From an uncultured Eubacteriales bacterium (GTDB lineage: Bacteria > Bacillota > Clostridia > Peptostreptococcales > Anaerovoracaceae): a DNA stretch of 64,000 nt. Within the stretch, counting starts at the first letter, position 1. Each line of letters starts with the position of its first letter. The notes below the pieces were generated by a model, which ran no database searches, had not been told where the DNA came from, and saw only the letters and a program-made list of their open reading frames with translations. This document shows, piece by piece, positions 1-7,235 of this stretch. Both the position numbers and the translations under genes were made by a program. The stretch lies in assembly GCA_902786855.1 (NCBI GenBank), contig CADAEH010000003.1, forward strand, positions 1 to 64,000, written 5' to 3'.

Positions 1-89
1 CAGCCCAAGACTCGCTATTGGTGGTGCGGCTCACACCTTTCCAAGAGGGAGTTCCACCCCCTAAACACTACACCCTTCGCTGGGCGCTC
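1..89 (-). mobile_element. Group II intron, 5' end only (cut by window edge)
   Basis: Read on the minus strand from position 89, the sequence begins GAGCGCCCAG, then AGGGTGT a few bases later. This closely follows the 5' end of bacterial group II introns (GUGYG start; the Lactococcus Ll.LtrB intron begins GUGCGCCCAG followed by AGGGUGU). A hairpin with arms AGGGGG and CTCCCT follows, as expected in domain I. The proposed first base (89) lies inside the stop codon of the surface-protein reading frame (TGA at 90-88), so the intron itself may supply the stop. The second base is A rather than the usual U. No reverse transcriptase can be seen because the window ends. Recognition is from memory of the family. 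Confidence 0.6.
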
Positions 90-489
90 ATTTTACTGTC
101 ACCTTGATCTTCTTGTATACTCCGTTCTGAGCATATGCGTAGATGTAGCAGGTGCCTTTGTTCTTTGCCTTGACTACGCCCTTCTTCGATACTGTAGCGA
201 TATTGATGTCGCTCGATTCATACAGAACAGCTCTGTGCTTTCTGACCTTGAGCTTCTTAGCCTGTGGTACTGCCTTGGCCTTAAGCTTCAGGCTCTTGCC
301 CTTTTTGAGCTTTTTGGCCTTCTTGATAACTGACTTCTTTACAGTTACTTTCTTGTGATTGCCGACCTTGCCGCCCTTGGTCGCTACATGGATCACCTTC
401 GAAGTCGATACGACTGTATTGTTCCTGTCGAGAGCGACCACTACGAACTTGTAGTATGTAGTTTCAGAGGCTTGTTGCCCTTTCCGCAC
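88..489 (-). pseudogene. C-terminal fragment of BspA-like surface protein (out of frame)
   Basis: This open frame holds the second half of a fibronectin type III-like module (YYKFVVVALD, then a STSKVIHVATKGG-type strand). A very Lys-rich bacterial Ig-like (Big_2-type) domain follows, ending in ...KIKVTVK and TGA. The first half of the same module ends the neighbouring frame (441-3011), so the two were one gene and are now separated by a frameshift or small deletion near 440-490. It has no ribosome-binding site of its own. The terminal TGA overlaps the proposed group II intron, so the natural C-terminus could lie on the far side of the intron. The family is a secreted surface protein; the fragment alone is unlikely to be made. 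Confidence 0.6.
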
Positions 490-3011
490 TTGTTACCGAA
501 AATGACATAGGAAGCTGCATTCTGGACAGGATTCCAGCTCAGATCAATGGATGATTTAGTCTGCTTAGGTGACTTGAGTGCTACTTTTCCGAAGACTGTT
601 CCTTGTGGGTCGTCATCCGTAGCCATATTGGTGATGGCTCTTTCAGCTGCTGCAGCACTTGCTCCAGGGCCGACAGGAGTACCGTCGGCTCCGTTCTGGT
701 TAGGGTTGCTTCCCGGATCTGCGGAAGGATTCCCGTCGCCGGACGGATCAAGTTTAGGGATCGGCTCTGTCCTGATATCGCCGCATTTGCTGCATGTGTA
801 GGTTTTGATACCTTCTGCGGTATCTGTCGGTTCTTTCGTGACTGCACCGTTGTCCCAGTCATGGACAGCTGTAGTCTTCACAACAAAACTGATTGTCTGA
901 CCCGATCCGCTTGTCTTAACGATTTCGCCGCCGTTTACCGTGAAGTCCATACCTACTGCGCTGTACCCGAATTCTTTGACACTCAGCCCCGGAGTATTCG
1001 GGCCGCCGCCTACTGCCAGATAGTAATCCTTTCCGCCTTCGATTTTTCCATAATAATACTCAGCATCATCAGGCGCGCTTTTCCAGTAGCCCGGGATCTT
1101 GCCATCTAAGCTAAGCAGCTTATCTGCATCCGCCCCTGAGACCGTAACCAGTGAATAAATGTCAGGCCATGGTACATGATCATTTCTGTTTAAAACTGTA
1201 CCGCATTGAGGTGGTTCGACTGTGACCTCGAGACTTCCTATTGTTTTGTACGAGTAAAAATACAGCTCGGTGTCTTCGGTCATGAATAGGTTACCTGTCA
1301 CTCCCGGTCTATTGTCACCGCTGTAAAATTCCTGCGTATCGCGACCGATGTAGTCAGCCATCGGCTCATATCCTACAGAATACAGGAAGTAATCAAATGG
1401 TGTGTAGCCATCTTTTGCGAAGTGGTCGCACATGTCGAGATAATTATCACGCAGAAAATCGAATATAGATATCCCGTCTTCAGGGATCGTGAATATAAAT
1501 GGTTCTACGAGGTCCTCACCATCAATCGATGACCATCTGACTGTGATCTTTGATGCCAAGGCATTCTGGATAGCAGCCAGAGCCTCGTCAGGCACGTTAT
1601 TTTTCATATCGTCTGAGAGCGCATCATATGCAGCCTTCGCAGCGGCACCTGCTTTTTTCAGTTCCTTAGGATCTGTTATATCTGAAAGTGCGTTGACTTT
1701 CTTGAGAACATCAACGAGCGCTTCTATATCAGCCTTCTGTGATGAGTCATTCTTCAGACTTTCACTGACATAAATATTGAATCCGGCATCTGAAGCATCA
1801 TATCCGCGTATCGTATTTCCGGCAGCAGTGACATTGTATGAACCATCATCAGCCCTGTACATATCGATCGGGAATTTCGGGCTTACACCATCCTTCAGAA
1901 CACCGCTCTTCCATTCAGGTCCGATGACCAGCATCTCGAGAGCAGTACAGTTATCCAGCATTTCTGTCATATCTGTAACAGTGTCCGTATTTACAAAGGT
2001 GAGGTCTGCCTTTTTCAGCGAATCACAGTATCTGAACATTCTTTTCATGTTGCTGCACTTTGAACAATCAACACCACTCATATCTACGCTGGTGAGTTTT
2101 ATGCAGAAATTGAACATTTCAGACATGTCTGTACAGTTGGAGAGATCAGCATCGCTCATGTCCACGCTTTCGAGATTCGTGCAGCCGCTGAACATATCGT
2201 GTATATTTTGACAGCTGGACAGATCGATCCCTCTCATATCCACACTGGTGAGATCCTCACAGTTGGAGAACATAGTCCATGCAATTTTGTTTTTCGATAG
2301 ATCGAACTTACTCAGATCGATGGATTTAAGCTTTGCACAACTCAAAAACATGCCATTCGTTGTTGTGCAGCTGGAAGTATCTAATTTATAAAGGCTCTGA
2401 TTCTGAGGTAAACTTGGGTCGTATGTTCTGCAACCATAGAACAGAAAGCTCATATTCTGACACTTCGATGTATCGATATCCTCGCCGAATATGACTGTAA
2501 GCGGATCTGAGTCCAATCTGTTTCCACATCCTTCTAACATTCCCTGCATACTTAAACATTCCGAGAAGTCAACATTACTCAGATCGATATAACTCAGGAA
2601 ATGACAATTCTCAAACCAGTGGCAGGCATATTTAGGCTTGATCTTAGCCGATGGGTCCTTACACTGGATCGATAGACTTACTATCAGCTCGGATTTTTCA
2701 GTGCTGTCGAACCACGGAGGGTTTGGAAGTGGATTCGTATGACCGACCGGTTGGTTTATTGGATCTTTAAACTCCGTATCAGATGCAAAGCTTCCTGCAT
2801 AGGTTCCCTCAACCGCCCGATCAGAGATGATCAGATCATAGCATGGCTTTTTGCTATATACCGGATGATTCTCAGCCCTTTTTACAAGTGCCCAATAAAT
2901 GTTCTGATCGTCAGCTGCTCTTGCAGTCTGCGGGATCAGAATGAATCCCATCATCAGCACGAATATGCAGATATAGATGAGACTTCTGGATCGAATAGCT
3001 TTCTTTTTCAT
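441..3011 (-). CDS. BspA-like DUF285 surface protein, 3'-frameshifted
   Basis: Secreted, probably cell-surface protein of unknown ligand. The ATG at 3011 is chosen over an upstream in-frame start because GAGGTG lies 6-7 nt before it and it opens directly on a signal peptide (MKKK, hydrophobic stretch, ending TARA). Residues about 100-380 hold BspA/DUF285 leucine-rich-like repeats of the form LxSVDMSxxDLSxCxxMxxMFxxC, found in surface proteins of oral and gut anaerobes. A middle region around residues 420-700 is of unclear fold. A Gly/Pro/Asn-rich linker (about 770-800) and the start of a fibronectin type III module (LSWNPVQNAASYVIFG) follow. The frame then runs out after GKGNKPLKL, and the rest of that module continues in another frame at 88-489. 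This is a real frameshift or a sequencing error. No sorting motif is visible. Confidence 0.75.
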   Translation of the reverse strand: MKKKAIRSRSLIYICIFVLMMGFILIPQTARAADDQNIYWALVKRAENHPVYSKKPCYDLIISDRAVEGTYAGSFASDTEFKDPINQPVGHTNPLPNPPWFDSTEKSELIVSLSIQCKDPSAKIKPKYACHWFENCHFLSYIDLSNVDFSECLSMQGMLEGCGNRLDSDPLTVIFGEDIDTSKCQNMSFLFYGCRTYDPSLPQNQSLYKLDTSSCTTTNGMFLSCAKLKSIDLSKFDLSKNKIAWTMFSNCEDLTSVDMRGIDLSSCQNIHDMFSGCTNLESVDMSDADLSNCTDMSEMFNFCIKLTSVDMSGVDCSKCSNMKRMFRYCDSLKKADLTFVNTDTVTDMTEMLDNCTALEMLVIGPEWKSGVLKDGVSPKFPIDMYRADDGSYNVTAAGNTIRGYDASDAGFNIYVSESLKNDSSQKADIEALVDVLKKVNALSDITDPKELKKAGAAAKAAYDALSDDMKNNVPDEALAAIQNALASKITVRWSSIDGEDLVEPFIFTIPEDGISIFDFLRDNYLDMCDHFAKDGYTPFDYFLYSVGYEPMADYIGRDTQEFYSGDNRPGVTGNLFMTEDTELYFYSYKTIGSLEVTVEPPQCGTVLNRNDHVPWPDIYSLVTVSGADADKLLSLDGKIPGYWKSAPDDAEYYYGKIEGGKDYYLAVGGGPNTPGLSVKEFGYSAVGMDFTVNGGEIVKTSGSGQTISFVVKTTAVHDWDNGAVTKEPTDTAEGIKTYTCSKCGDIRTEPIPKLDPSGDGNPSADPGSNPNQNGADGTPVGPGASAAAAERAITNMATDDDPQGTVFGKVALKSPKQTKSSIDLSWNPVQNAASYVIFGNKCGKGNKPLKLHTTSS

Positions 3012-3030
3012 CTGAAACACCTCACTCCTC

Positions 3031-3537
3031 TTACTTACTGAAATAACCGTCTTTCTTCCTTGCGGCCAGGTCATCTGTCAGATAAGGCATCACCATTTCT
3101 CTCGCCAGAGAGATGCTGATATCTCTTTCAAATGCTATGCCGGCAAGGTCTTCATACTCTGCTTTGCACCGGTCTGCACCGTATCCGGAGACATGTTTAT
3201 ACCGAACCTGGCCATATGGCGTTTCTGCACTATGTTCTTCTCTGTTCAGGATATACCTCTCTGATATTACTTCCCTTATTCCTATCGTCGATGTATATCT
3301 GAATATAAGATGCACAAAGCGTTCTTTTTCTTCGTCGTCTGCCGCGCACATTACAGTGAGCATGGACGCAGGTCTGCCCTTTTTCATGATCACAGGAGTT
3401 ATCGTCACATCCTTTGCACCGGCTGCCATCAGGCGTTCAGAAGCAAACGCGATCTCCTCTGCCGTCATATCATCTATATTACACTCAAGTTCGCAGACCT
3501 TGTCTTTAATACTATTCCCCATAATACTATTTCCCAT
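3031..3537 (-). CDS. larC: LarC C-terminal domain (LarC2), nickel-pincer cofactor synthesis
   Basis: LarC inserts nickel into the pyridinium-dithiocarboxylate precursor of the nickel-pincer cofactor of lactate racemase and related LarA enzymes, using CTP. This 168-residue protein matches only the C-terminal half of the family (DUF111): ELECNIDDMTAEEIAFASERL, then GAKDVTITPVIMKKGRP. The N-terminal LarC1 half is not next to it; the upstream gene is larE. In Lactobacillus plantarum LarC1 and LarC2 are joined by a programmed frameshift, so a free LarC2 is a different solution. The first ten codons contain a 15-bp tandem duplication (MGNSIMGNSI), giving two possible ATGs (3537, 3522), neither with a strong ribosome-binding site. 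It is probably co-transcribed with larE, 42 bp upstream. No larA or larB is in the window. Confidence 0.8.
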   Translation of the reverse strand: MGNSIMGNSIKDKVCELECNIDDMTAEEIAFASERLMAAGAKDVTITPVIMKKGRPASMLTVMCAADDEEKERFVHLIFRYTSTIGIREVISERYILNREEHSAETPYGQVRYKHVSGYGADRCKAEYEDLAGIAFERDISISLAREMVMPYLTDDLAARKKDGYFSK

Positions 3538-3579
3538 GTTTGCTGCAGTTGCTGTAAAACGAAAAGCGTGTTTCAGGTG

Positions 3580-4323
3580 TCACCTTGTGATGTCGTCTAT
3601 TATAACTTCTCCGTACATTGTTCCGAGAGCTGCAGCGATATCGTTTCGCCTTGCCATGGCTTCCCCGTACTGTGCGGCAGTCACCTGGACCAGCGCGTTT
3701 TCTCCGCGCATCCTGACGCGGAAATCTCTGAAGCCCATTTCATACAGCAATGATTCCGCCTTTTCTGTGGTCTTCAGCTTGTCAGCAGTGATCAATTCAC
3801 CATGAGGGATCCTTGTAGCGAGGCAGGCATAAGCCGGCTTATCCCACACACTAAGACCTGCCGCCTTTGCAAGCTTTCTGATCTCAGGCTTCGTGATCCC
3901 GCATTCTCTCAGAGGTGACCTTACGCCGAATTCCTTCAGAGCTCTGGCTCCCGGTCTGTCATCAATGTCATCAGATGCGTTGGTTCCGTCGATCACAAGA
4001 GAATAGCCATCGAGAGAAGCCTGTCTGATTACATTGCCCATGATCACACGCTTACAGTGATAGCAGCGGTCTTCCGGGTTGGAAGTCACAGTCTCATCTG
4101 AAAGCACATCGACTTCGATCACCTTCATATCAACACCTGTGTATTTCGCTATACTGCACGCATCCTCAAACTCAAAAGCCGGCTGGAACTGGGATCTGAC
4201 ATAATAAGCTCTGACATCCGCGCCTGCTTCATGTGCAGCATATAAAAGATATGAAGAATCTACTCCACCGGAAAATGCCACTGCAACCTTGTTATTTGTT
4301 TTAAAGAATTCTTTCAGATCCAC
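3580..4323 (-). CDS. larE: LarE, ATP-dependent sacrificial sulfur transferase
   Basis: LarE adenylylates the carboxylates of the nickel-pincer precursor and replaces them with sulfur, giving a cysteine or Fe-S-bound sulfide away in the process. The PP-loop AFSGGVDSS is at residues 16-24. A CYHC motif (87-90), GTNASD (113-118), R-PL-ECGITK and WDKPAYACLATR follow; Cys167 in the last corresponds by position to the sulfur-donating cysteine of the family. The start is the GTG at 4323, preceded by GGAGG with a five-base gap; an ATG 39 bases upstream lacks such a site. The 247-residue length is normal for the family. It leads a two-gene unit with larC and is preceded by an intrinsic terminator and structured leader RNA at 4411-4560. 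Confidence 0.88.
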   Translation of the reverse strand: MDLKEFFKTNNKVAVAFSGGVDSSYLLYAAHEAGADVRAYYVRSQFQPAFEFEDACSIAKYTGVDMKVIEVDVLSDETVTSNPEDRCYHCKRVIMGNVIRQASLDGYSLVIDGTNASDDIDDRPGARALKEFGVRSPLRECGITKPEIRKLAKAAGLSVWDKPAYACLATRIPHGELITADKLKTTEKAESLLYEMGFRDFRVRMRGENALVQVTAAQYGEAMARRNDIAAALGTMYGEVIIDDITR

Positions 4324-4410
4324 GGATTCCTCCAATATTTTTCCTATCGTAAAGTATATCATGTAAACTGATTGTTATTAAAGTGAAATGGCGTATATCC
4401 GTTTCAACAC

Positions 4411-4442
4411 ACAAAACAAAAGACGCCGGGCTCTCCGGCGTC
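4411..4442 (-). terminator. Intrinsic terminator of the larE leader RNA
   Basis: On the minus strand an 8-bp perfect stem GACGCCGG/CCGGCGTC (4442-4435 with 4429-4422) with loop AGAGC is followed by TTTTGTTTTGT. It lies about 90 bp before the larE start and after a strong promoter. It therefore either ends a free small RNA or acts as a conditional attenuator of larE. Confidence 0.75.
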
Positions 4443-4560
4443 CTTTGCTGTAGATATTGTAAGAGGGATGAAAGTATTATGGTGTAGTTAATTACCGGCA
4501 TATATTGACCGATAAGTAATACCTGTGTCAGTTGCCTCAGGTCTGTTACTGACCTCTTGC
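4411..4560 (-). ncRNA. Structured leader / small RNA upstream of larE
   Basis: This about 150-nt minus-strand transcript has no plausible reading frame and is bounded by a consensus promoter and an intrinsic terminator. Its first 40 nt can form an H-type pseudoknot. Stem 1 is GTCAGT (4553-4548) with ACTGAC (4532-4527). Stem 2 is ACCTG (4542-4538) with CAGGT (4525-4521), leaving loops of five, five and one bases. A competing hairpin AGGTC/GACCT (4555-4551 with 4543-4539) uses the same strands, which would suit a switch. A second hairpin, ATTAC-CGG with CCG-GTAAT, follows directly. I tried the NiCo, preQ1, THF, fluoride, ZTP and c-di-GMP patterns from memory and none fits. It could be an orphan riboswitch for the lar genes or an independent small RNA. 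Confidence 0.55.
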
Positions 4561-4566
4561 GTCATT

Positions 4567-4595
4567 ATATTAGCATCTCTATTTCCTATTGTCAA
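4567..4595 (-). promoter_or_regulatory. Sigma-A-type promoter of the larE leader RNA
   Basis: On the minus strand TTGACA (4595-4590), a 17-base spacer and TAATAT (4572-4567) match the housekeeping promoter consensus. Transcription would begin near 4560, exactly at the start of the pseudoknot-forming segment. Confidence 0.7.
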
Positions 4596-4674
4596 GGTAG
4601 GAATTAAACAATAGCAGAATTTTTTGTACTTAATTCTGAACGTTTGGCAAGTCAAACCCCTTTTCCCCTAAGTT

Positions 4675-5304
4675 TCATACCGGTATTCTGTGGAATCTGA
4701 CAATATAGGCTCCAAGGACTCTTACGCATGGGATAGATGCTGCATTTTCCGCAGTCATGGATATCTTTTTGTATTCATTCGATACAGGCATGCAGCAAAC
4801 CGCTATAGTCTTCCCTTCGCTTGACCCGTGCGCATCTCCCTCATGGAATTTCCAGGTGAACTCGCAGTCGCAGAATTCTTTTCTCTGATCGATCGTTTCC
4901 GCCGGCCTGAACTCAGGGTCTCCTCCTATGTAATAGCAGCCCTCGTTGTCCTTTTCTGCAGGGCATCCACCTTCGATACCTGTACCGGTATAACTCAGTT
5001 CAAGGAAAGGCGCTGTGATCGTTACCTTTCTTTCCTCCCGTGTATATCTGATATTATCATTGATGCTTTTCCAGTTAGCTATATTGAGCCAGCCGCGCCT
5101 GCCGTCAGCCTCAACAGGTGTATTGAATTCCAGATACAGGACTCTGTCATTGCGGATCTCAGAGTTGATCCTGAGCACAGGTCTCAGAGAAGTATACCCA
5201 TCAGGCAGCATTGCCCTGATGCGATCCTGTTCTGCCTCGTATGCCATAACGAACTGTTCAACACTGACCGGTGGATTATTCATTGTTTCATTCTTCTTTC
5301 TCAT
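4675..5304 (-). CDS. Conserved hypothetical protein, 209 aa
   Basis: I do not recognise this protein. It is soluble, with no signal peptide or membrane segment. Features visible are an N-terminal helical part (VEQFVMAYEAEQDRIRAMLP), a GYTSLRPVLRINSEIR segment, a mostly beta middle (LYLEFNTPVEADGRRGWLNIANW; FLELSYTGTGIEGGCP), a Cys-containing stretch EFCDCEFTWKFHEGDAHG and a C-terminal VRVLGAYIVRFHR. This could be a small barrel or lipocalin-like fold, but that is only an impression. The start is uncertain: the ATG at 5304 and that at 5283 both lack a strong ribosome-binding site. It stands alone between the terminator of the dehydratase operon and the larE leader. Confidence 0.6.
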   Translation of the reverse strand: MRKKNETMNNPPVSVEQFVMAYEAEQDRIRAMLPDGYTSLRPVLRINSEIRNDRVLYLEFNTPVEADGRRGWLNIANWKSINDNIRYTREERKVTITAPFLELSYTGTGIEGGCPAEKDNEGCYYIGGDPEFRPAETIDQRKEFCDCEFTWKFHEGDAHGSSEGKTIAVCCMPVSNEYKKISMTAENAASIPCVRVLGAYIVRFHRIPV

Positions 5305-5345
5305 GTTTTTTCGTTTCCCGTATAAGGGTAGTATACATCACCTGT

Positions 5346-5373
5346 AAAAAACGGCATCCCCGTGGGGATGCCG
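5346..5373 (-). terminator. Terminator of the dehydratase operon
   Basis: Minus-strand stem CGGCATCCCC/GGGGATGCCG (10 bp, two-base loop) is followed by TTTTTT. It closes the long operon that starts at 12197. Confidence 0.85.
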
Positions 5374-5389
5374 CAATTCGTAACCATAT

Positions 5390-5608
5390 CTACAGATGCT
5401 GGTTTCTTTCGATCCTGTCATAGTGTTTGAGCAGGAACGGCTCGATCATGGATGTCAGCTTCATATCGAGATTGAAGAAGTATACTGTGAATGTTACTAC
5501 GAAAAGACCTGTAACGAGAAGGAAAAGATTAAGCAGAAGCTTTATAGCTTTCCTTTTCATTCTTCTTTTAGCTTTCTTTCTCTTTTTTTCTATGACTTTT
5601 TTCATCAT
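5390..5608 (-). CDS. Small single-span membrane protein, last gene of the dehydratase operon
   Basis: This 72-residue protein starts at the ATG preceded by AGGAGA six bases away (5608), rather than at the longer in-frame start that would overlap the upstream gene. It has a strongly basic N-terminus (KKVIEKKRKKAKRRMKRKA), one hydrophobic helix (LLLNLFLLVTGLFVVTFTVY) and a short polar tail. By the positive-inside rule the basic end would be cytoplasmic. No family is recognised. Its place just after the two dehydratase subunits and before the terminator suggests co-expression, possibly membrane anchoring, which is inference. Confidence 0.55.
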   Translation of the reverse strand: MMKKVIEKKRKKAKRRMKRKAIKLLLNLFLLVTGLFVVTFTVYFFNLDMKLTSMIEPFLLKHYDRIERNQHL

Positions 5609-5636
5609 GACTGGTCTCCTGTTAATGATTATTATT

Positions 5637-7235
5637 TTACCATGAATTCTCGTCATCGAGGATCTCGAGTGTCGGGTCAAGCGGTTCTTCCTGCATGACT
5701 GTTCTCATGTACTGGTTGACCTGGTCTCTTACGCCCTGTCTCGAGACGACACGAGGGTCGAAGAGCTGGTGGTCTACCCAGATCAGAGGGATGCCGCGTT
5801 CTCTTGCCTTATCCTCGAACAGACCGTGCATTCCATCCAGAGCCTTGCATGTGATGTGCTCCCAGAGAATGATCATATCTGCGTTGAACTCCTCAACAAA
5901 TTCGAAGAGGTCATCGAGCAGTACTTTGTAGCCGCCGTGTGTACGGTTACGCATGATCATTTCCTCAGTCAGCATAGCCATGTCGTAGTATGCCTGCTCC
6001 CTGTTCTCAGGAGTATCTGTCTCTGCGATCATCTCTGTATTGATGCATGAGAGCATGTCTGTGAGAGGAACGATGCCCCAGCAGTTAAGCAGCCATACGA
6101 GGAAGTCCATATAGAAGTGTGACTGTACGCCCCATACGATCGCTCTGTGGCGGTACTCAGGAGCAGCCATTTTGCGCTTCTTGTATGCCTTTTCTGCCAG
6201 TTTCATGAGACGCTTATCGCATCTCTCGAATTCAGGCACCTTGCCGCAGATCGCCATGTAGTTGGTCTCTGTATACAGAGCCAGGTTGCCGCCGAAAATC
6301 TGCGGATAGTCAGTCTTGTTCATATCCAGCCACTCATTACGGCATCTGGTAGCAATATTGACTCTGCGTGCACATTCGAAGTAGTAATCCCAGTCCCACT
6401 TGTGGCCTGTATGCTCTTCGATGAACTTGATCGCTCTGCGGATCTCCTCAGCTGCATAGTCCTGAACATCGTCTTCCTTGTGACGGAGTGGTGCAGGGAG
6501 CTGGAATACAGGGATCCCGTCTTCTTTCTCAAGTCTCTCCGAAATGACGCCGTTTCCGAGCAGTGAGCCATCACAGGTGGTATTGCATTGGATAGCACAT
6601 GCACCGAGGATCGGTGCGTCATCGTCGATGGATACGCCAGCCTCTGCCTCAGGCATCGGGCATACATCTCCGGCAAGACCGAATTCCTGTGCTACATCGA
6701 TGTAATGCTCAGCAGCATGCTGGTTGAGCAGTACCGAAACGTATGTAGAAGGGGTCTCGCGGCTGGTGCTCTTGAGGTTAGGGAATCCCATCATGACAGC
6801 TGTCATCTCATTTTCGTCAACAAGGACGTTGATCTTGGAGAATTCCTCGTCATTGCCTATCCTGCGGTCGCCGCGGAACAGGTTACCGAGCAGCTTTGCT
6901 ACGTCGATGATGATCAGATCCTGCTCTTCGTGTGCCATTCTGAGGTATTCACCTCTGAGACCCTGTGTGAAACGGTCTACCATCATAGGTACTGCCAGAT
7001 AGTTGGCCATCCAGCGGTATCTGAACATAGCCTTGACATTGCGAGGCACCATGACGAACTTTCCGAGTGTGAACATGATGCCGAGCCATCTTGTGTAATC
7101 GTAGAGTGTATCGCCTACTCCACGCCATTCACGGCGTTTTCTGACCTTGCCATGAGGCTTGTAAAGGTCGCCGTATCTGGTATCGCCCTTGATTGGCTCA
7201 GGGTTTACCATTTTTTTGAATTTCTTGACTGCCAT
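5637..7235 (-). CDS. 2-hydroxyacyl-CoA dehydratase / benzoyl-CoA reductase family subunit, 532 aa
   Basis: Member of the HgdA/HgdB-BcrB/BcrC superfamily (HGD-D domain): Fe-S proteins that remove water from 2-hydroxyacyl-CoA, reduce aromatic CoA esters or, as double-cubane proteins, reduce small molecules. Cysteines 192, 213, 217 and 221 lie in one segment (GDVCPMP ... GACAIQCNTTCDGSL) as candidate cluster ligands. C330 (YMAICGKVPEF) and C385 (LLNCWGIVPLTD) are further ones. The protein is longer than the usual 400-450 residues, with about 90 extra basic residues at the N-terminus. Its ATG overlaps the stop of the preceding subunit gene by one base, so translation is probably coupled and the two form a heterodimer. 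The substrate cannot be told from sequence. No activator ATPase gene is nearby. Confidence 0.8.
   Translation of the reverse strand: MAVKKFKKMVNPEPIKGDTRYGDLYKPHGKVRKRREWRGVGDTLYDYTRWLGIMFTLGKFVMVPRNVKAMFRYRWMANYLAVPMMVDRFTQGLRGEYLRMAHEEQDLIIIDVAKLLGNLFRGDRRIGNDEEFSKINVLVDENEMTAVMMGFPNLKSTSRETPSTYVSVLLNQHAAEHYIDVAQEFGLAGDVCPMPEAEAGVSIDDDAPILGACAIQCNTTCDGSLLGNGVISERLEKEDGIPVFQLPAPLRHKEDDVQDYAAEEIRRAIKFIEEHTGHKWDWDYYFECARRVNIATRCRNEWLDMNKTDYPQIFGGNLALYTETNYMAICGKVPEFERCDKRLMKLAEKAYKKRKMAAPEYRHRAIVWGVQSHFYMDFLVWLLNCWGIVPLTDMLSCINTEMIAETDTPENREQAYYDMAMLTEEMIMRNRTHGGYKVLLDDLFEFVEEFNADMIILWEHITCKALDGMHGLFEDKARERGIPLIWVDHQLFDPRVVSRQGVRDQVNQYMRTVMQEEPLDPTLEILDDENSW

Noticed and set aside
4301-4501. 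Short reading frame of 66 codons on the minus strand overlapping the larE leader
   Set aside because: It runs through the terminator hairpin and into larE in another frame and has no ribosome-binding site; the RNA structure explains the region better.
4411-4560. NiCo, preQ1, THF, fluoride, ZTP or c-di-GMP riboswitch before larE
   Set aside because: The leader lacks the conserved bases of these classes as far as I can recall them; only the general pseudoknot and terminator layout is similar, so it is reported as an unknown RNA.
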